Shown here in pieces: positions 32,391 to 43,689 of a stretch of 50,112 bases of DNA. The position numbers and the translations under genes are program-made. Position 1 is the first letter of the stretch; each line of letters begins with the position of its first letter. Below the pieces are notes generated by a model. It saw only the letters and a program-made list of their open reading frames with translations, was not told the DNA's origin and did not search any database. The stretch is from Euprymna scolopes (taxonomy: Eukaryota; Mollusca; Cephalopoda; Sepiida; Sepiolidae): contig CM044490.1 in NCBI GenBank assembly GCA_024364805.1, positions 112,835,063 through 112,885,174 of the forward strand. The letters run 5' to 3'.

Positions 32391-33386
32391 CATCATTTGT
32401 TTGATAGTGGTAGATTTGTTTTCTCTCATTTAAACAAAATCGGTTTTTTATTCTTTCTTTTTTATTTTTATTTTATTTGACGTAATATTTATTCCTATTT
32501 ACTTTGTTTCTTTATTTGATGTTGGTTTTTATAACTTAAGATAGATAAACGAGCGTCATTTACTGAAAAATGTGTTATGCTTTTCTTTACTGAGAACGTC
32601 TCCTTACACTTAAAAACTTTTTATCGATTTCAAAAGTAGAAAATATACAAATGCATCTGTGACTAAAACTTTGCGTTTTTTTTTTATTCCAATGAATTAA
32701 AATTTCAGAAAAGTATATAAATTAAAATGAAATTTGTAATTTTTAGTGTATTAATAAAAGGAATGATTGCAACAAAAGTTATATGTGTCGCATGCTTTTA
32801 TGTAACAAAAATATGCTACAATGATTTATTAAACGATTTCAATTTATCGTGTGCAACCCTCATGGCAGCACTGAATGACCCACAGTAAATCAGTTTGATA
32901 TGCCTGATTCATTTGAGGCAACCACAAATACCCTCCCCTCTAAAGTCCAACTTATATTCATCTGTAGTAGTTATCATTCGGAGCAACTTCTGACGGACAA
33001 GTCTGGCACTAAAAAGTATCAGGACCACAGCTCGGCTAACCAGGCCCTGGTAAAAATCTAGGAGAATCAACATCCAGATCTGTTGTTCTCTGGTCATTTC
33101 TATTTCTGTGTGTGGCAAGCAAAGATTTAGGAGGTGTGGAACTGCAAATCAATCAAGTGAAAATAGCAATGTTGCTTCTATGCTATTCGTTTGTGTGTTC
33201 TAGGCTTAACCTTCCCTAACTTTGTACGCAACTGCTCTCTATGTCATGGGCAAAATCCTTTCAATACAAGGACTTCATGCAGATGTGACAATCCTGAGGA
33301 ACGATTTTTGTGAGCTGCATACATAAATCCAATTTGCTTAACAACAAGGTCTATGTGCAGACATGTTCCTGGTTAATCTGTGAAAT
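32391..33386. other. Unassigned DNA
   Basis: AT-rich, then less biased at 32870-33370. A 69-codon minus frame (32909-33118) reads as ordinary protein-like sequence but matches no family I know. Confidence 0.35.
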
Positions 33387-33458
33387 ACACTCTAATGTTA
33401 TCATGCACAATGTTATAGGGAACACCCTATAACATTGTGCATAATAACATTAGAGTGT
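33387..33458. repeat. Short hairpin, 34-bp arms
   Basis: Arms 33387-33420 and 33425-33458 pair with one mismatch around the loop AACA. It ends exactly where the 93-bp direct repeat begins. Confidence 0.9.
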
Positions 33459-33553
33459 AAGTGTTAGGATGTAAAAAAGAGGAAAAATATACAAAAGAAA
33501 AGAAGAAATAAGTTTATCAGCAGAACAATAGAGAGGAAGTTGTTCAACAAGTT
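33459..33553 (+). repeat. 93-bp direct repeat, copy 1
   Basis: From GTGTTAGGATGT to CAACAAGTT this equals 35599-35691 with no difference seen. Beyond the end, weak similarity continues (GTGACTGTAGTA against GTGACAGTAATG). Purine-rich and noncoding. Confidence 0.9.
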
Positions 33554-33654
33554 GCTTAAAAGATTGAATGTGACTGTAGTATTCATTATTAGAGCAGAGT
33601 ATGAATACAAGCAATCTTCATTTGTATGCATGTGTGCACAATGAGGTGGGATGC

Positions 33655-33715
33655 ATTATTGGCATAATGGATATTGTTGCGGACTATGAAATCGGTGATG
33701 GTGAGTTCAAATGCT
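33655..33715 (+). repeat. tRNA(Arg)-like SINE head, degenerate
   Basis: TTGGCATAATGGATA (A-box half), then CGGACTATGAAATC (anticodon region) and GTGAGTTCAAATGC (B box) lie at tRNA-like spacing. The wording resembles tRNA-Arg. The acceptor stem does not pair, so it is a SINE relic. Confidence 0.5.
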
Positions 33716-33873
33716 ATAGAATAACAGGTAATTATTGGAGGCAAGCTTAATTTTCGAGAGATGATGTATTTACCGGTTGGAATGATAAAATTGTCGCCCT
33801 AGAAAAGACGACATAATTTCATTTCCATTTGATGAAAACCGGGTTTCTTTTTGTTTTGTTTTTTTTGTTTCAG

Positions 33874-34142
33874 GTCATCTACTAGTTGGCCAGTTGTGTA
33901 CAAATCCCAAGAGCAATAGAAACCTTCTATCATGTCTGAAAGTGACACAATGTTTAATGAATGAGATCAGAGATGTGCCACTGTACAACTCATGCTCTCT
34001 ACTGATTCAAGTTATGACAACAGGACCAATGCAAATCTGGATGGTTCAACGCTTGAAGGCACAACTCACAGAGGATTTTTTTTTCCATCAGTTTTTAACT
34101 GCTATTTCAATTATCTTAGACAATCAACGTCGCCTCCAGTAA
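33874..34142 (+). CDS. Candidate terminal exon, unrecognised
   Basis: A T-rich tract ending in TTTCAG (33868-33873) would serve as a 3' splice site. The frame from 33876 is open for 88 codons (HLLVGQLCTNPKSNRNLLSC onward) to TAA at 34140. No domain is recognised, no matching donor or second exon is seen, and the surroundings are repeats. A chance frame after a T tract is at least as likely. Confidence 0.15.
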
Positions 34143-34779
34143 AATGACTCAGTTCCATGATCGCCTAGCCTGTTATAGGTATCTCCATGTTTTAAACCAT
34201 TGTATTCAGTTGAAAGGTATGGGCCAAAAGTAACCCAGCTATGAATAAAATAGCAACTTTGGTTAAATTACTTGTATACACTGAATCACGTATAATGTTG
34301 TGCTTTGGCATTAAATTACTCAAGTGAGGTGGTGGCAATGTGTTGCAAAACAGAAAAGTCAAACTCACATATAAAACTAGAGAAGTAAAATATTCTGAAA
34401 TGCATTTGATCATAATATATCAACCTCTGGAAAGCATACCCTGAGTTACCGTGCTATTTGCAGAAGAAAAGTTCACTGATAGATTCAGAAAATTGTTCAA
34501 AACCATTCTACTACAATTTCTGTGGCAAATAAATAGGTTCCTGAATGACTTAACATACTCTAAACGACATTCAATTTTCTTACCTTGCATAATTATTTGG
34601 TCGTTTTCCGCTTAAACATTTATATTATGTAAATGATAAATAAAAACAAACTCCTGAACCATCATCTCGCTTGCTCATTTAAATCTGTGATACTTTAAAT
34701 AATGTCATCATTATAATCATATTTATACAAAAGCATGGGTCTGTATTTTATTGTGTTGAAAAATGCACACAATATTAAT

Positions 34780-34910
34780 AATTTTTTTACAGTTGATTGG
34801 GGACCACCTGTGAATTTGATATTCCCCTGACACTTCCTGCTCTGGAGGAAGCCGGTTCAACCCATCTGGAGTGAATGCTGTACAGCAACAACAACAACAA
34901 CAACAACATG
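34780..34910 (+). repeat. SINE-like repeat with (CAA)n tail
   Basis: CCGGTTCAACCCATC (34852-34866) carries a B-box core (GTTCAACCC). The upstream part (GATTGGGGACCACC) could hold a worn A box, and the segment ends in (CAA)n at 34884-34908. This fits a retroposed pol III transcript. The poly-cysteine frame on the minus strand is an artefact of the CAA tail. Confidence 0.45.
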
Positions 34911-34994
34911 AGTCTTGTGTACTGTTGACGCTATTTATTATTTTCAGAAATTTTTCCAATTTTGTATAATTACAATAATTTCTTCTTTAGATAG

Positions 34995-35045
34995 ACAAAG
35001 GGGAACACGAGTGATGTAATGGATACCAATACAGACTATGAAAGT
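34995..35045 (+). repeat. tRNA-like fragment
   Basis: GTGATGTAATGGATACC and CAGACTATGAAA align with the tRNA(Arg)-like head at 33655. The B box is not convincing. Confidence 0.35.
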
Positions 35046-35598
35046 GTACGAACCAAATTAAAATTCAGTCAGATTTATTAAAATTATTTATATTCAAGGT
35101 TTTAGCAGCTCCACAAATTTTGAAGCTCTTTCTGCTCCTAAAATTGGAAATAGCTTATATCCATGCCCACGTTAGAAAATGGATCAGCTTCCCCCGTTTT
35201 TTGGTCTATCCATACCTTTTAATATCCTGTTTTTAAAATTCTCAAATATATTCTAAATAAATCACATTGTCTATGATTTTGAAATTATTAACTAATAAAT
35301 ATTTTCAAGCAGAAAATAATGGTCAAAAGAATGAGAAAAAAGAAACGTCTGCGACTTGGATTTTTTCTTTTTTTCACTTTCTAATTATTAGTTCATTTCA
35401 ATCATGAATACGGTGAAAAAAAGGAAGAAATTTTGCAGTTAATTTTGTAAATTGTGGAGCTCCCTCTTTTCACATTCCATCTGGATGAAAAATGATGATT
35501 TGTACACTCCTTGCCTTTTTTTCTCGCTACATAAAAGTCTTCTTTCTCTGTCATACAACCGGAAATTGTTCAGATATGATACTATCGACGTTCCCAAA

Positions 35599-35691
35599 GT
35601 GTTAGGATGTAAAAAAGAGGAAAAATATACAAAAGAAAAGAAGAAATAAGTTTATCAGCAGAACAATAGAGAGGAAGTTGTTCAACAAGTT
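35599..35691 (+). repeat. 93-bp direct repeat, copy 2
   Basis: Identical to 33459-33553 by eye, 2.14 kb downstream in the same orientation. The left flanks differ, so homology starts sharply at the left end. Confidence 0.9.
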
Positions 35692-36579
35692 AAAAAAAAG
35701 AAGGCTGAATCAATTGTGACAGTAATGGAAACAAAAGAACTGAACAATAGAGGCCAATTTTAGAATTGTTTAGAATTAGTTTATGTGCAGTTTTAGGCAT
35801 ATCAATGAGTTTTGCGATAGTTTGGGCAGTAAGGGACACTTTATGGGCAATCTTGGGTTTGCAATGGTTGACGACAGTTAAAGTTGCAGACAGTGTCAAA
35901 TTTGTGTCAGTTGTTGGTTTGGTAGTCCATCAAGAAATATTGAGGTCAAAGCCGGGCAAGAGTAGATTAGGCTGAAAAGAAAATTGCTGGGACTAATGTG
36001 ATCAGACAGCTAGCAACGGATAACATTTGTGGTTCTTTATTCTATGCTATGGTGTCACACACGGACCCAAACCTTAAGTGGTTTGCATCAAGTATTCGTC
36101 TTGTATTATTTTATCATAGTGCAATCATAAAGATGAGTGGATCACACAAATAACTTTCGACAGATATGAAAAAATACCAACTTGTGTTCATTCAATCTGT
36201 CATAAACAATGAATCGTCGTCTTCCCTAACTGGGATGTATACGTGACTGGTGACTGCTTATGAATTTCATGTGCCCTTTGAAGGAGATTGCTTTATCCTT
36301 ACTACCTAAGTGCCATTTTCATACAGTATGGTAACTTACTAAATGTGGCAATTAAGCAGATTTATCAGTTCTTGAAAACTATGACTCTATTATCAGTATG
36401 CTATGACAAAAGCGTCCCACATGAGACTCTGTGCTCTGTTCACCATAACAAAAAAAAAATCTCAATTCCATGCTTAAATATAAAGTTGCAGAGTCTAACA
36501 TGGACTCTGATTTTTAGGATTCCAAAAATTTCGACTTTGACTCGTTTTTTAAAGATTTTCAATATTCATTGGCCCATTT
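35692..36579. other. Unassigned DNA
   Basis: Open frames of 62-99 codons (35766-35975, 36288-36587) have no recognisable motif. No repeat boundary identified. Confidence 0.35.
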
Positions 36580-36850
36580 TGACATAAGAGTGTTTGCTAA
36601 TAGGCCAGGAGATTGGGGTTCAATCCTAGATCATCATATCAAAGACTTAAAAAATGGTACTTGATACCCCCTTGCTAAATACTCAGCATTATAAAGGGTA
36701 AGTGAAGTAATCCTAGGAATGGAATGGTGCCCTTGATATAACAGCTTATAAAAAGGGAACCTATAGTTGGCCACTTTAATATCTAGACTGTCTTTTGATT
36801 TTTTAGACATTAAAACATCCAAGTTCAGATCCTAGTATGAGTTAGACTCT
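36580..36850 (+). mobile_element. tRNA-derived SINE, V-SINE/RUDI-like
   Basis: The head has AGTGTTTGCTAATAGGCCAG then GGGGTTCAATCCTAG (36633 region), the latter a good B box. The body begins GGTACTTGATACCCCCTTGC and continues with ACTCAGCATTATAAAGGGTA and GTAATCCTAGGA. As I recall it, this wording is that of the conserved central region in molluscan V-SINEs such as RUDI (GGTACTTG..., GCTCAGCATTAAGAGG, CTAGGACTGG). Diverged and probably old. It would depend on a LINE for retroposition. Confidence 0.55.
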
Positions 36851-36904
36851 GACTGTTTTAACCTCCGACTCTGCCAATCTGGTTATATATCCTTGATTTT
36901 AATT

Positions 36905-37030
36905 TAATATTTATGGGTTGAAAATTGAATAGATTGAAATAGATAGATTTATGGGGAAAATTGAAATAAATAGATTTATGGGAAAATTGAATAGATTGAA
37001 TAGATAGATTTATGGGTTGAAATTGAATAG
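36905..37030 (+). repeat. Short degenerate tandem repeat
   Basis: Three to four units of about 35 bp built from ATAGATAGATTTATGGG and AAAATTGAATAGATTG. It runs straight into a hairpin. Confidence 0.8.
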
Positions 37031-37088
37031 ATTGAAAACTTATGTTACAATCATTGCATAATGATTGTAACATAAGTTTTCAATCTAT
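37027..37088. repeat. Perfect hairpin, 29-bp arms
   Basis: Arms 37027-37055 and 37060-37088 are exact reverse complements with loop GCAT. It sits between the tandem repeat and a C run at the start of a LINE fragment. Confidence 0.95.
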
Positions 37089-37435
37089 GCCCCCCCCCCG
37101 GCCAAACATTCACAAAAAGCACTCGTCTACTTACAACTATTATCCCCCACTCTCTATCTGTGCCTAAATCTAAATGCAAATTCCATGAACAAAGCTTCTT
37201 TCGTAGAACTGCCTGCTTGTTGAACTCTATACTGCAGGCTTACTTTCTAGCTAACTCCAACATGGTCATCTTCAAGTTAAATAAAAACAAGTTTTATTTG
37301 AGCCGTCTCCTTAATCAATCAAATTCTACTCAATTTTCACCACTAACAATCACTACGCTATTGTCTTGTCATCACCATACACTCATTACTCTTATCCTCG
37401 AGTGCCCTTAGGGCCTTGATAAACGGTGACTTCCC
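37089..37435 (+). mobile_element. LINE family A, 3' fragment
   Basis: Plus-strand C-terminal peptide: SLSVPKSKCKFHEQSFFRRT and ACLLNSILQAYF (37150-37260), then the 3' UTR with CTCGAGTGCCCTTAGGGCC and TTGATAAACGGTGAC. Internal stops are present. It starts at a C homopolymer and is 5'-truncated. Confidence 0.85.
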
Positions 37436-38972
37436 TTCAATCATGAATATTAGACACTGAAATAAAAAGATTTTGATGAGATGTTTATTAACTTAGTTGC
37501 CACATGTCACAACTTCAATAAATCCAAGCCCAGGGGAAAATGCTGCTCAGAGTATGTCAGATGGAAGGTGTCAGGATTGGTTACATGTCCCCGAATGGTT
37601 TCCAGACAGTTATGAGTGAGATGGAGGTTTCATGCTTATGATGCAAATTTTAAGTATAGTCGCATCATAGCTGTATATGGTTTTAAATAATATTAAATTC
37701 ACGCAGAAAGATTATTTTCAAAAAGCTCAAATAATGAATCAGCAAAATTAATTTTCAAAATATATGAAATATTTTTTCGCATTTTCTTGTCATTATTTTC
37801 TGCCTTTGAGAAAACGATACAAAACAAGAATTAAAAAAAGTTTGGTCACAAAATGTACGTTTTCCCTCCTTTTTACTTTTTAATAAAAAGGAACACATAT
37901 TACTGATTTCATTATTTATTATTAATCTCTTTTTTTTATTTGCTCTTTAAAAAAGTTTAAACAAAATTGATCTAGACGTTTCCATTAAAGTAGAAAAACA
38001 ATGAGAATAACAAGAAAATAGTTGTAATATTGTGCATGCATTTATATATATCACCCCTACACACTTCCACTCTGACACTTACTTCACTCATCCTGTATTT
38101 GAACCTCCTTTTATATATATATGGTTTAACTGTTCAATTAGCATTTTGTTTTGAAAAAGTTTCATTAATAAAATATGAAAATTAAATAAATTATTCTGTG
38201 CTAATTTTTTTTATATATAAATTTTTGTTGCTTATTACACTTATTCTTGTTTATATTTATATATTCTGACAAATATTTATCCTTATCTTTTACCTTATAT
38301 GAATATAACAGTGTGTGCATGATTAAAACTATTTTCTTGTCATTCTCAGTCTTAATTATCTTTTGACTACTGTATTCTTATGAACATGATTCTAACCTTA
38401 TAGAAATTGGTGCATACTAGTGGGTGGATAAACAAGTTCAAGTTTTGAATGGGCAGTTGCCTCATCCAGCTGAGAGAAAATAGGAAAGAATGTTGTAAAC
38501 TTTTGGAAAATTTTTAACACATATTATAAAGTATTATCCTTCTTGTTGAGAGCAGTTGTCTTTACAAATATTAGACTTTCTATCCCCTCACAGTATGAAT
38601 GACTCCTTATAAGGTTAAAACACATTTGTGTATAGATATAACAATTCCAGTAAGGATAAAATCACTCAAACAAGAAGTCATATTAAAGGGAGATAATCCA
38701 GAAGATCCACTTAATTTGAAAACAAAAATTTAAAAAAATGTAACCCATTCGATTTAGTAATTATTTTAATTCAACCTGATGTGTTTTTTGTAGTTATTTT
38801 ATATTCCTTGCTGAAGAATTTGAAACAAATGTGATATATTGTTGCATTTGATTTTACAAGTTAAAAAAAAAATATATGATGGGATTTATTTTATTTTTAC
38901 ATTTAGTTTTAGCAAGTTAATAACTGAAAAAAAAAAAGAAAAGAAAAGAGGACCTGTTAGTCTGTTTGCATA
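37436..38972. other. Unassigned AT-rich DNA
   Basis: Strongly A/T-rich. AAGGGAGATAATCC at 38687 is another mollusc-style motif. No coding signal. Confidence 0.45.
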
Positions 38973-39793
38973 AGTTTGTGTAAGCAATAGGTAATCGAGA
39001 ATAACCTCCCTTATTTTGTGATTACCTCCCTTTAGAAGACTATTTCACTTGAGTACAAAACTATAACATTTTATTATCAATTATTCTTAGCATAAAATTT
39101 TTCAATTTTTCTGCTATTCTTATTTGTTATTATATTATGACAGTTGAAAAAAAAAAAATATGGGTTGACCCTAAGGCTCCCTTTTGATTGGTTATTACAC
39201 CAAATTGTAGGGGAGACTACCACTTCTTTTCCAGGATTGCTCCATTTTACTCGTGAAACAAGTAACATTGGCTACTATCCCGATATGTAACGGATGATGC
39301 ACTTATGTCTAATAAGTAATTGAGAATAACCTCCCTCATCTATAATTATCTCCCTTTTGGATAACTTTAAAATCTATGGCTCTCCTTCGTCATCACAGTG
39401 TATAATTGAATTAAAGAATATATTAGCAAAGAGATATCAAGTACCATTTTAAGATTCCAGATGGGAAACTAATATACAGCCGATTCATTTACACCACTAT
39501 TTCTTTTACTTAACTTATCAAACCATCAGATATAAGAAAATCAAAACTTTCAAGAAACTATACAAATAATAAGTGTTGTTGCAGTATTCTCACAATATGA
39601 TCATGTCTGAGAATTAAACACCTAACACATGTAATCAAGAGTAACCTCCCTTATTTTATGATTACTTCCCTTCTATAAAAGACTGAAGTTAAGTACGACA
39701 CTATAAAATATCATTACACGTGTATCAGTTATTCTAGATAGATTCTTACTCAATTATTCTTTACTCGTTTGTTGTACAAAGACCTTTATATTA

Positions 39794-40419
39794 CTACTAG
39801 CAGAGAAACTCGACGTTGTCCGGAATTGAATGATGATCTGCGAATGTTTCACACTCTCATATTCTTATTGTCATCAAAATCAGTGAAATCACCCAGTTTT
39901 CAATCAAATTGATTGATTGCTTACTCTAGTTGGGGACCCATCGCGGTGCACCAGAAAGAAGCTTCGCATTCCTCCCCACAGTGACTTAGTCCACAATACA
40001 TTGTAATCTATATTAACTGTAGATTTTATAAAATTATTTTATATATAACGTCTTGAATTAAAGTTTAAAATGCAAAAGTCAAGTATCATGGTTCAGTTGT
40101 GCTCTAAACAGAAGCATTCATTTTGAACACGCCTCTATCATATCAAAAAACCTACTGTTGATTTTATATGCTAAGCTTTTCTGTTTGTATGCTATAAAGC
40201 TTCTCAAATGCACTTGTGATGTTAGGCTGTGCAAGGTGCTAACTTTGGGCAAAATCGACTGTTCTTTCTTTCATCAGTTTTTTTTTTCAATTATCAATAC
40301 TTATCTAAGATATTCCTGTGCAAAACCTATTTAAAAACACTGCCAGATGCATAAAGTACATTTGTGTGAAATTTAATAAAAATCGGCCCAGCTGGTGCAG
40401 AGTCTATAGCGAACGAATT

Positions 40420-40495
<76 letters not shown>

Positions 40496-40499
40496 TTCT
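39794..40499 (+). mobile_element. 706-bp retroposon-like insertion with CA tail
   Basis: Flanked by a 9-bp direct repeat, TTTATATTA (39785-39793 and 40500-40508). Starts CTACTAGCAGAGAAACTCG and ends with (CA)n at 40424-40491 and GAGTTTCTT. The region before the tail (GTGTGAAATTTAATAAAAAT, CGGCCCAGCTGGTGCAGAGT) is a 3' end style common in invertebrate interspersed repeats. Target duplication plus simple-sequence tail suits retroposition. No RT is visible. Confidence 0.7.
40424..40491 (+). repeat. (CA)n microsatellite
   Basis: About 34 CA units at the tail of the 706-bp insertion. Confidence 0.97.
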
Positions 40500-40890
40500 T
40501 TTATATTAAGTAATCAATAGTAACCCTTAATCAGTGCTTTTCTCCCTTTTTGTGAACTCTTTAGTTAAAGGTGCACTATAAAATCTCACTGTATGTGTAT
40601 CAATTATTTGAAGCAAAATAAAGATTTTTACAAGTCTTCTGTTGCCCTTGTTTCTCAATTACTCTATGACAGCTTGAATCAAAAATATGAATAGGTTGAC
40701 TCTAGTTGAAGGTGATTCGAAGGCTCCCTTTTCATTGGCTACTATCCCGATATGTAACGGATGATGCACTTATGTCTAATAAGTAATTGAGAATAACCTC
40801 CTTCATCTATAATTATCTCCCTTTTGGATAACTTTAATTCTATGGTTCTCCTTCGTCATTACAATGTATAATTGAATTAAAGAATATTAA

Positions 40891-41479
40891 TATCTGGTGG
40901 CACTCCCAGGATGAGTAATTTACATTATTATTCTTCAAGTCAGCCAAGTGTGAATGATGGGAATTTAAATACAAATTAATTTCCAACTTCATAAAAGAAA
41001 GTGTTACAACATTTTTGATATAATGGAAGGGTATGATTTAAAAAAATTGGAAGATTCTATCTATGAAAACTTGTAAATCGAGCCACGTTCTGTTAGCAAC
41101 CAATCAGAAACCAGAATTGCTCGATAAAAATATTGAATCTTTTAGCATTCCTGCATATATTTTTTTGTGTCCACACAAGTAAGATCTTTTCTCGTTACTT
41201 GCAAAATTTTAAAGTGCAAACCTACCTACCAAAAAAATTTTAAAGTTCAAGCTACCCACTAAAAACTCCTTTTCATTTCCACTAATTGTATGGAAATTCT
41301 TCTGAAATTAAATATGATTTTCAATTCAAAGGAAAGTATGCCTGTGAATTATGCCTTTTCTACTACAATACACTACAAACTATTATATGCGGTTAACACT
41401 TTACATTTTGCACTGGTGTTGAATGACTTAAAAAATGAATTCCAAACTAATTTATCTCTACCCAGGTCTTTATTCATCT
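40891..41479. other. Unassigned DNA
   Basis: AAATTTTAAAG..CAA.CTACC occurs twice (41203-41230, 41238-41262). A 78-codon plus frame (41290-41526) is unrecognised. Confidence 0.35.
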
Positions 41480-41740
41480 TTCTTTCATCTCTAATTTCAT
41501 CATTTCCTCCTATGTATATTCCCTGATCTTCCCCTGTGGAACGGAACCTGCTATCTCAACTCTTCTATATCTTATAATCCAAAAACTCTCAACGTTGCCA
41601 TACCACCGAAATGTACTCTTCTGCACACGTCTCCCTATACTGTTCAGATTTAATCTTTCTCTGAGATCCTCAGATTTAAGCTTGTTTTTAAGATTCACAT
41701 TACACATCTATTGTATTATCATTTCTCTCCATGCAACACT
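41480..41740 (-). mobile_element. LINE family D, C-terminal fragment (copy 1)
   Basis: Minus-strand peptide LKNKLKSEDLRERLNLNSIG, then STFRWYGNVESFW and GSVPQGKIREYT (41510-41707). This is the LRWYGHVERMD...G..PRGRPRKTW ending of a distinct LINE group. A second copy is at 43690-43960. Confidence 0.7.
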
Positions 41741-41955
41741 CACTGACCACATAAACTGATAAACTCTTTCTGTGATCGACAGTAGTAATACTCTGCTAGT
41801 TAGTAATGGCAGAAGTTCCTTATACTTACTCCATTTACCCTGACTCTTACAAGGTTTTATAATTTCTGTCATTTTAAAATTCAATACTGTGAAGCCTAAA
41901 CTTATTTCCTTTAATAATTGCAATAAGCTTTTTCAACCACTGATTGCCATGACTA

Positions 41956-42640
41956 ATGATATCTTACTTGAAAGTACTTCCCTCAACATTCGCAAACAAC
42001 ATGAATTGGAACAAATACATTGAGGTAATTACTAAGGCTGCTGCAAAGAAGGTGAGCTCTCTCTACCGTGCTAGAAAGTTACTTACACCTGAGAGTATCC
42101 TGTATCTTTACAAAGTCACTATTCGCCCATGCATGGAATATTGTTGTCACATCTGGGCTGGTGGATCTATCACTAGTATCTCACTCCTTGGTAGGTTCAA
42201 AAAAGAGTTCCCAACCTAATAGATCCTGCACTGTCGACCAAACTCTAACTTCTGTCTCATCAATGAAATGTTGCATCCCTGAGCCTGTTTTACAGGTACT
42301 TTGATGGTAAGTGCACGGACGAGCTTAAAGCTTGTGTATCCCTCAATGTAAATACCTCCAACAAACGAGAAAAACAGCAAAATCCCACTGCAGAGATGCT
42401 GTAAAACTCAAGTAGCTTCTTCCCTCGAACTGCTAGACTTTGGAATTCCGTTCCACACCCCTGCTTCTCTGACTGTACTGACAAGTATAATGTGAATAGA
42501 CATCTCGCTGTCCAACTCCCTACATAGTATCCCTGCAAATTTGGTCCCAAATAGTAGCTCCTTATGACTAAGTGGCACTGTGTCTTCTTTGGGGTGAATA
42601 AACAGGTTTATGAACCTATCATTGTCTCTGGAGTACTGCT
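41956..42640 (+). mobile_element. LINE family B, 3' fragment
   Basis: Plus strand: FANNMNWNKYIEVITKAAAK, VSSLYRARKLLTPESILYLY and RPCMEYCCHIWAG (41985-42160), then, with shifts, TARLWNSVP-like sequence near 42430 and a short 3' UTR with GTTTATGAACC. Related to 716-1925. Dead and 5'-truncated. Confidence 0.85.
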
Positions 42641-42729
42641 GCTACATCTGCGGATATGCCGCTTTGACCACTTTTTCTTGCTTTGACAAAATCGACTTCA
42701 CAATCTAGTGGGAGATTATCTCTTCTGTT

Positions 42730-43200
42730 CTCTATGGTCCCTTTTTCACAGAAGAGACGTTGCTAGTCTCTCTTTACTTGACCTTTATTTCCATGGAAGA
42801 TGCTCGATTGAGCTCCAAATTTTGATTCCCTTTTTGTAAGACATCTGCAGCAAGAACTTGACTTATTAATATAATGGAAAAAAAAAATCCTTTCTTCCTC
42901 GTCTCGCATAAGGCGAAATTTCCATGAACTAAACTCTGTTCCAAGTGTTTCGTGTCTGTGAGACACATTACGATGGGATTGTTTCCCTGGAAATTACATG
43001 GGCGTCTACAAATCCACTGATAACAAATTCTTGTCATAAACCATCATTATACGTAATAAAAAATTTGTTTATTCCATTCATCATTTCAATCTTATAAAAT
43101 TCATCATCATTCAACTGACAATCTATTCATCTCATTAACCGTTATCCTTGAGTGGCATTTGGCCTCTTTGTCTCACTGCTTAGCCAACCTTACATGTGTT
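42730..43200 (+). mobile_element. LINE family A, 3' fragment (diverged)
   Basis: Starts at the CACAGAAGAGACGTTG.TAG.CTCTCT word shared with copies 2 and 3 (HRRDVASLSL). It continues as a shifted C-terminal region and ends in the 3' UTR word TATCCTTGAGTGGCATTTGG. Several indels make the protein unreadable in one frame. Confidence 0.7.
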
Positions 43201-43689
43201 ATAGGGTACACTGATCTACCCATTTCAGGGATGATAAACTTATCCAGAGATATGAAATATATTTACATCTAAACATTGTTACATCATTCATTTATTGTCG
43301 AGTCAAGATCGCAGACAAATGGCTGTTTGGATTTCAATCTTGATAATCAGTTCAGCTGAAATTGGATTATTTTGGTAGCTTTTTACTGATAGGCATTCAT
43401 TTTTGGTAATCCTAGGAGGTCCATCCTCCCAGGCCTTGCTTTCCCTTTTGGGGGTGAAGTAAGTTTATTGCTTATTGCCTGAGGCAGGAACTACCGACAG
43501 CCTACCCAGCCAATTTTTAAAAAGCTAGAGTACTCCTCCTTTAGGGGTGCTAGCTTGTCTCTCCTCATCTTCCGACCTTGTGTCACATCTTCCTGCGGTG
43601 AGAACAAAGTAAATACTGTGATTTGTAGCAGTTATGGCCCCAAAATCATGATGTATACTTAGGAAATTTTAGATATCATCTATAAAACT
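43201..43689. other. Unassigned DNA
   Basis: A less AT-rich patch at 43410-43580 (CCTAGGAGGTCCATCCTCCC, a short inverted word) probably belongs to an interspersed repeat I do not recognise. Confidence 0.35.

Larger units (their letters stand above)
38973..40890 (+). repeat. Array of about 320-bp degenerate tandem units
   Basis: The motif ATAACCTCCC with a following ATTA.CTCCCTT recurs at 39001, 39326, 39641, about 40519 and 40793, and the units share following sequence (ACTATAA.AT.TCA, TCAATTATT). The segment 39268-39425 and its partner 40736-40890 are nearly identical over about 155 bp (GATATGTAACGGATGATGCA in both), which points to unequal exchange or recent duplication. One unit is split by the insertion at 39794-40499. 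Confidence 0.8.

Noticed and set aside
32088-32480. Opposing frames rich in Lys/Glu and Ser/Leu/Pro
   Set aside because: Composition artefact of the polypurine tract.
34723-34959. Minus frame with a poly-cysteine run
   Set aside because: The run comes from the (CAA)n tail of a SINE-like repeat, and the rest has no homology I recognise.
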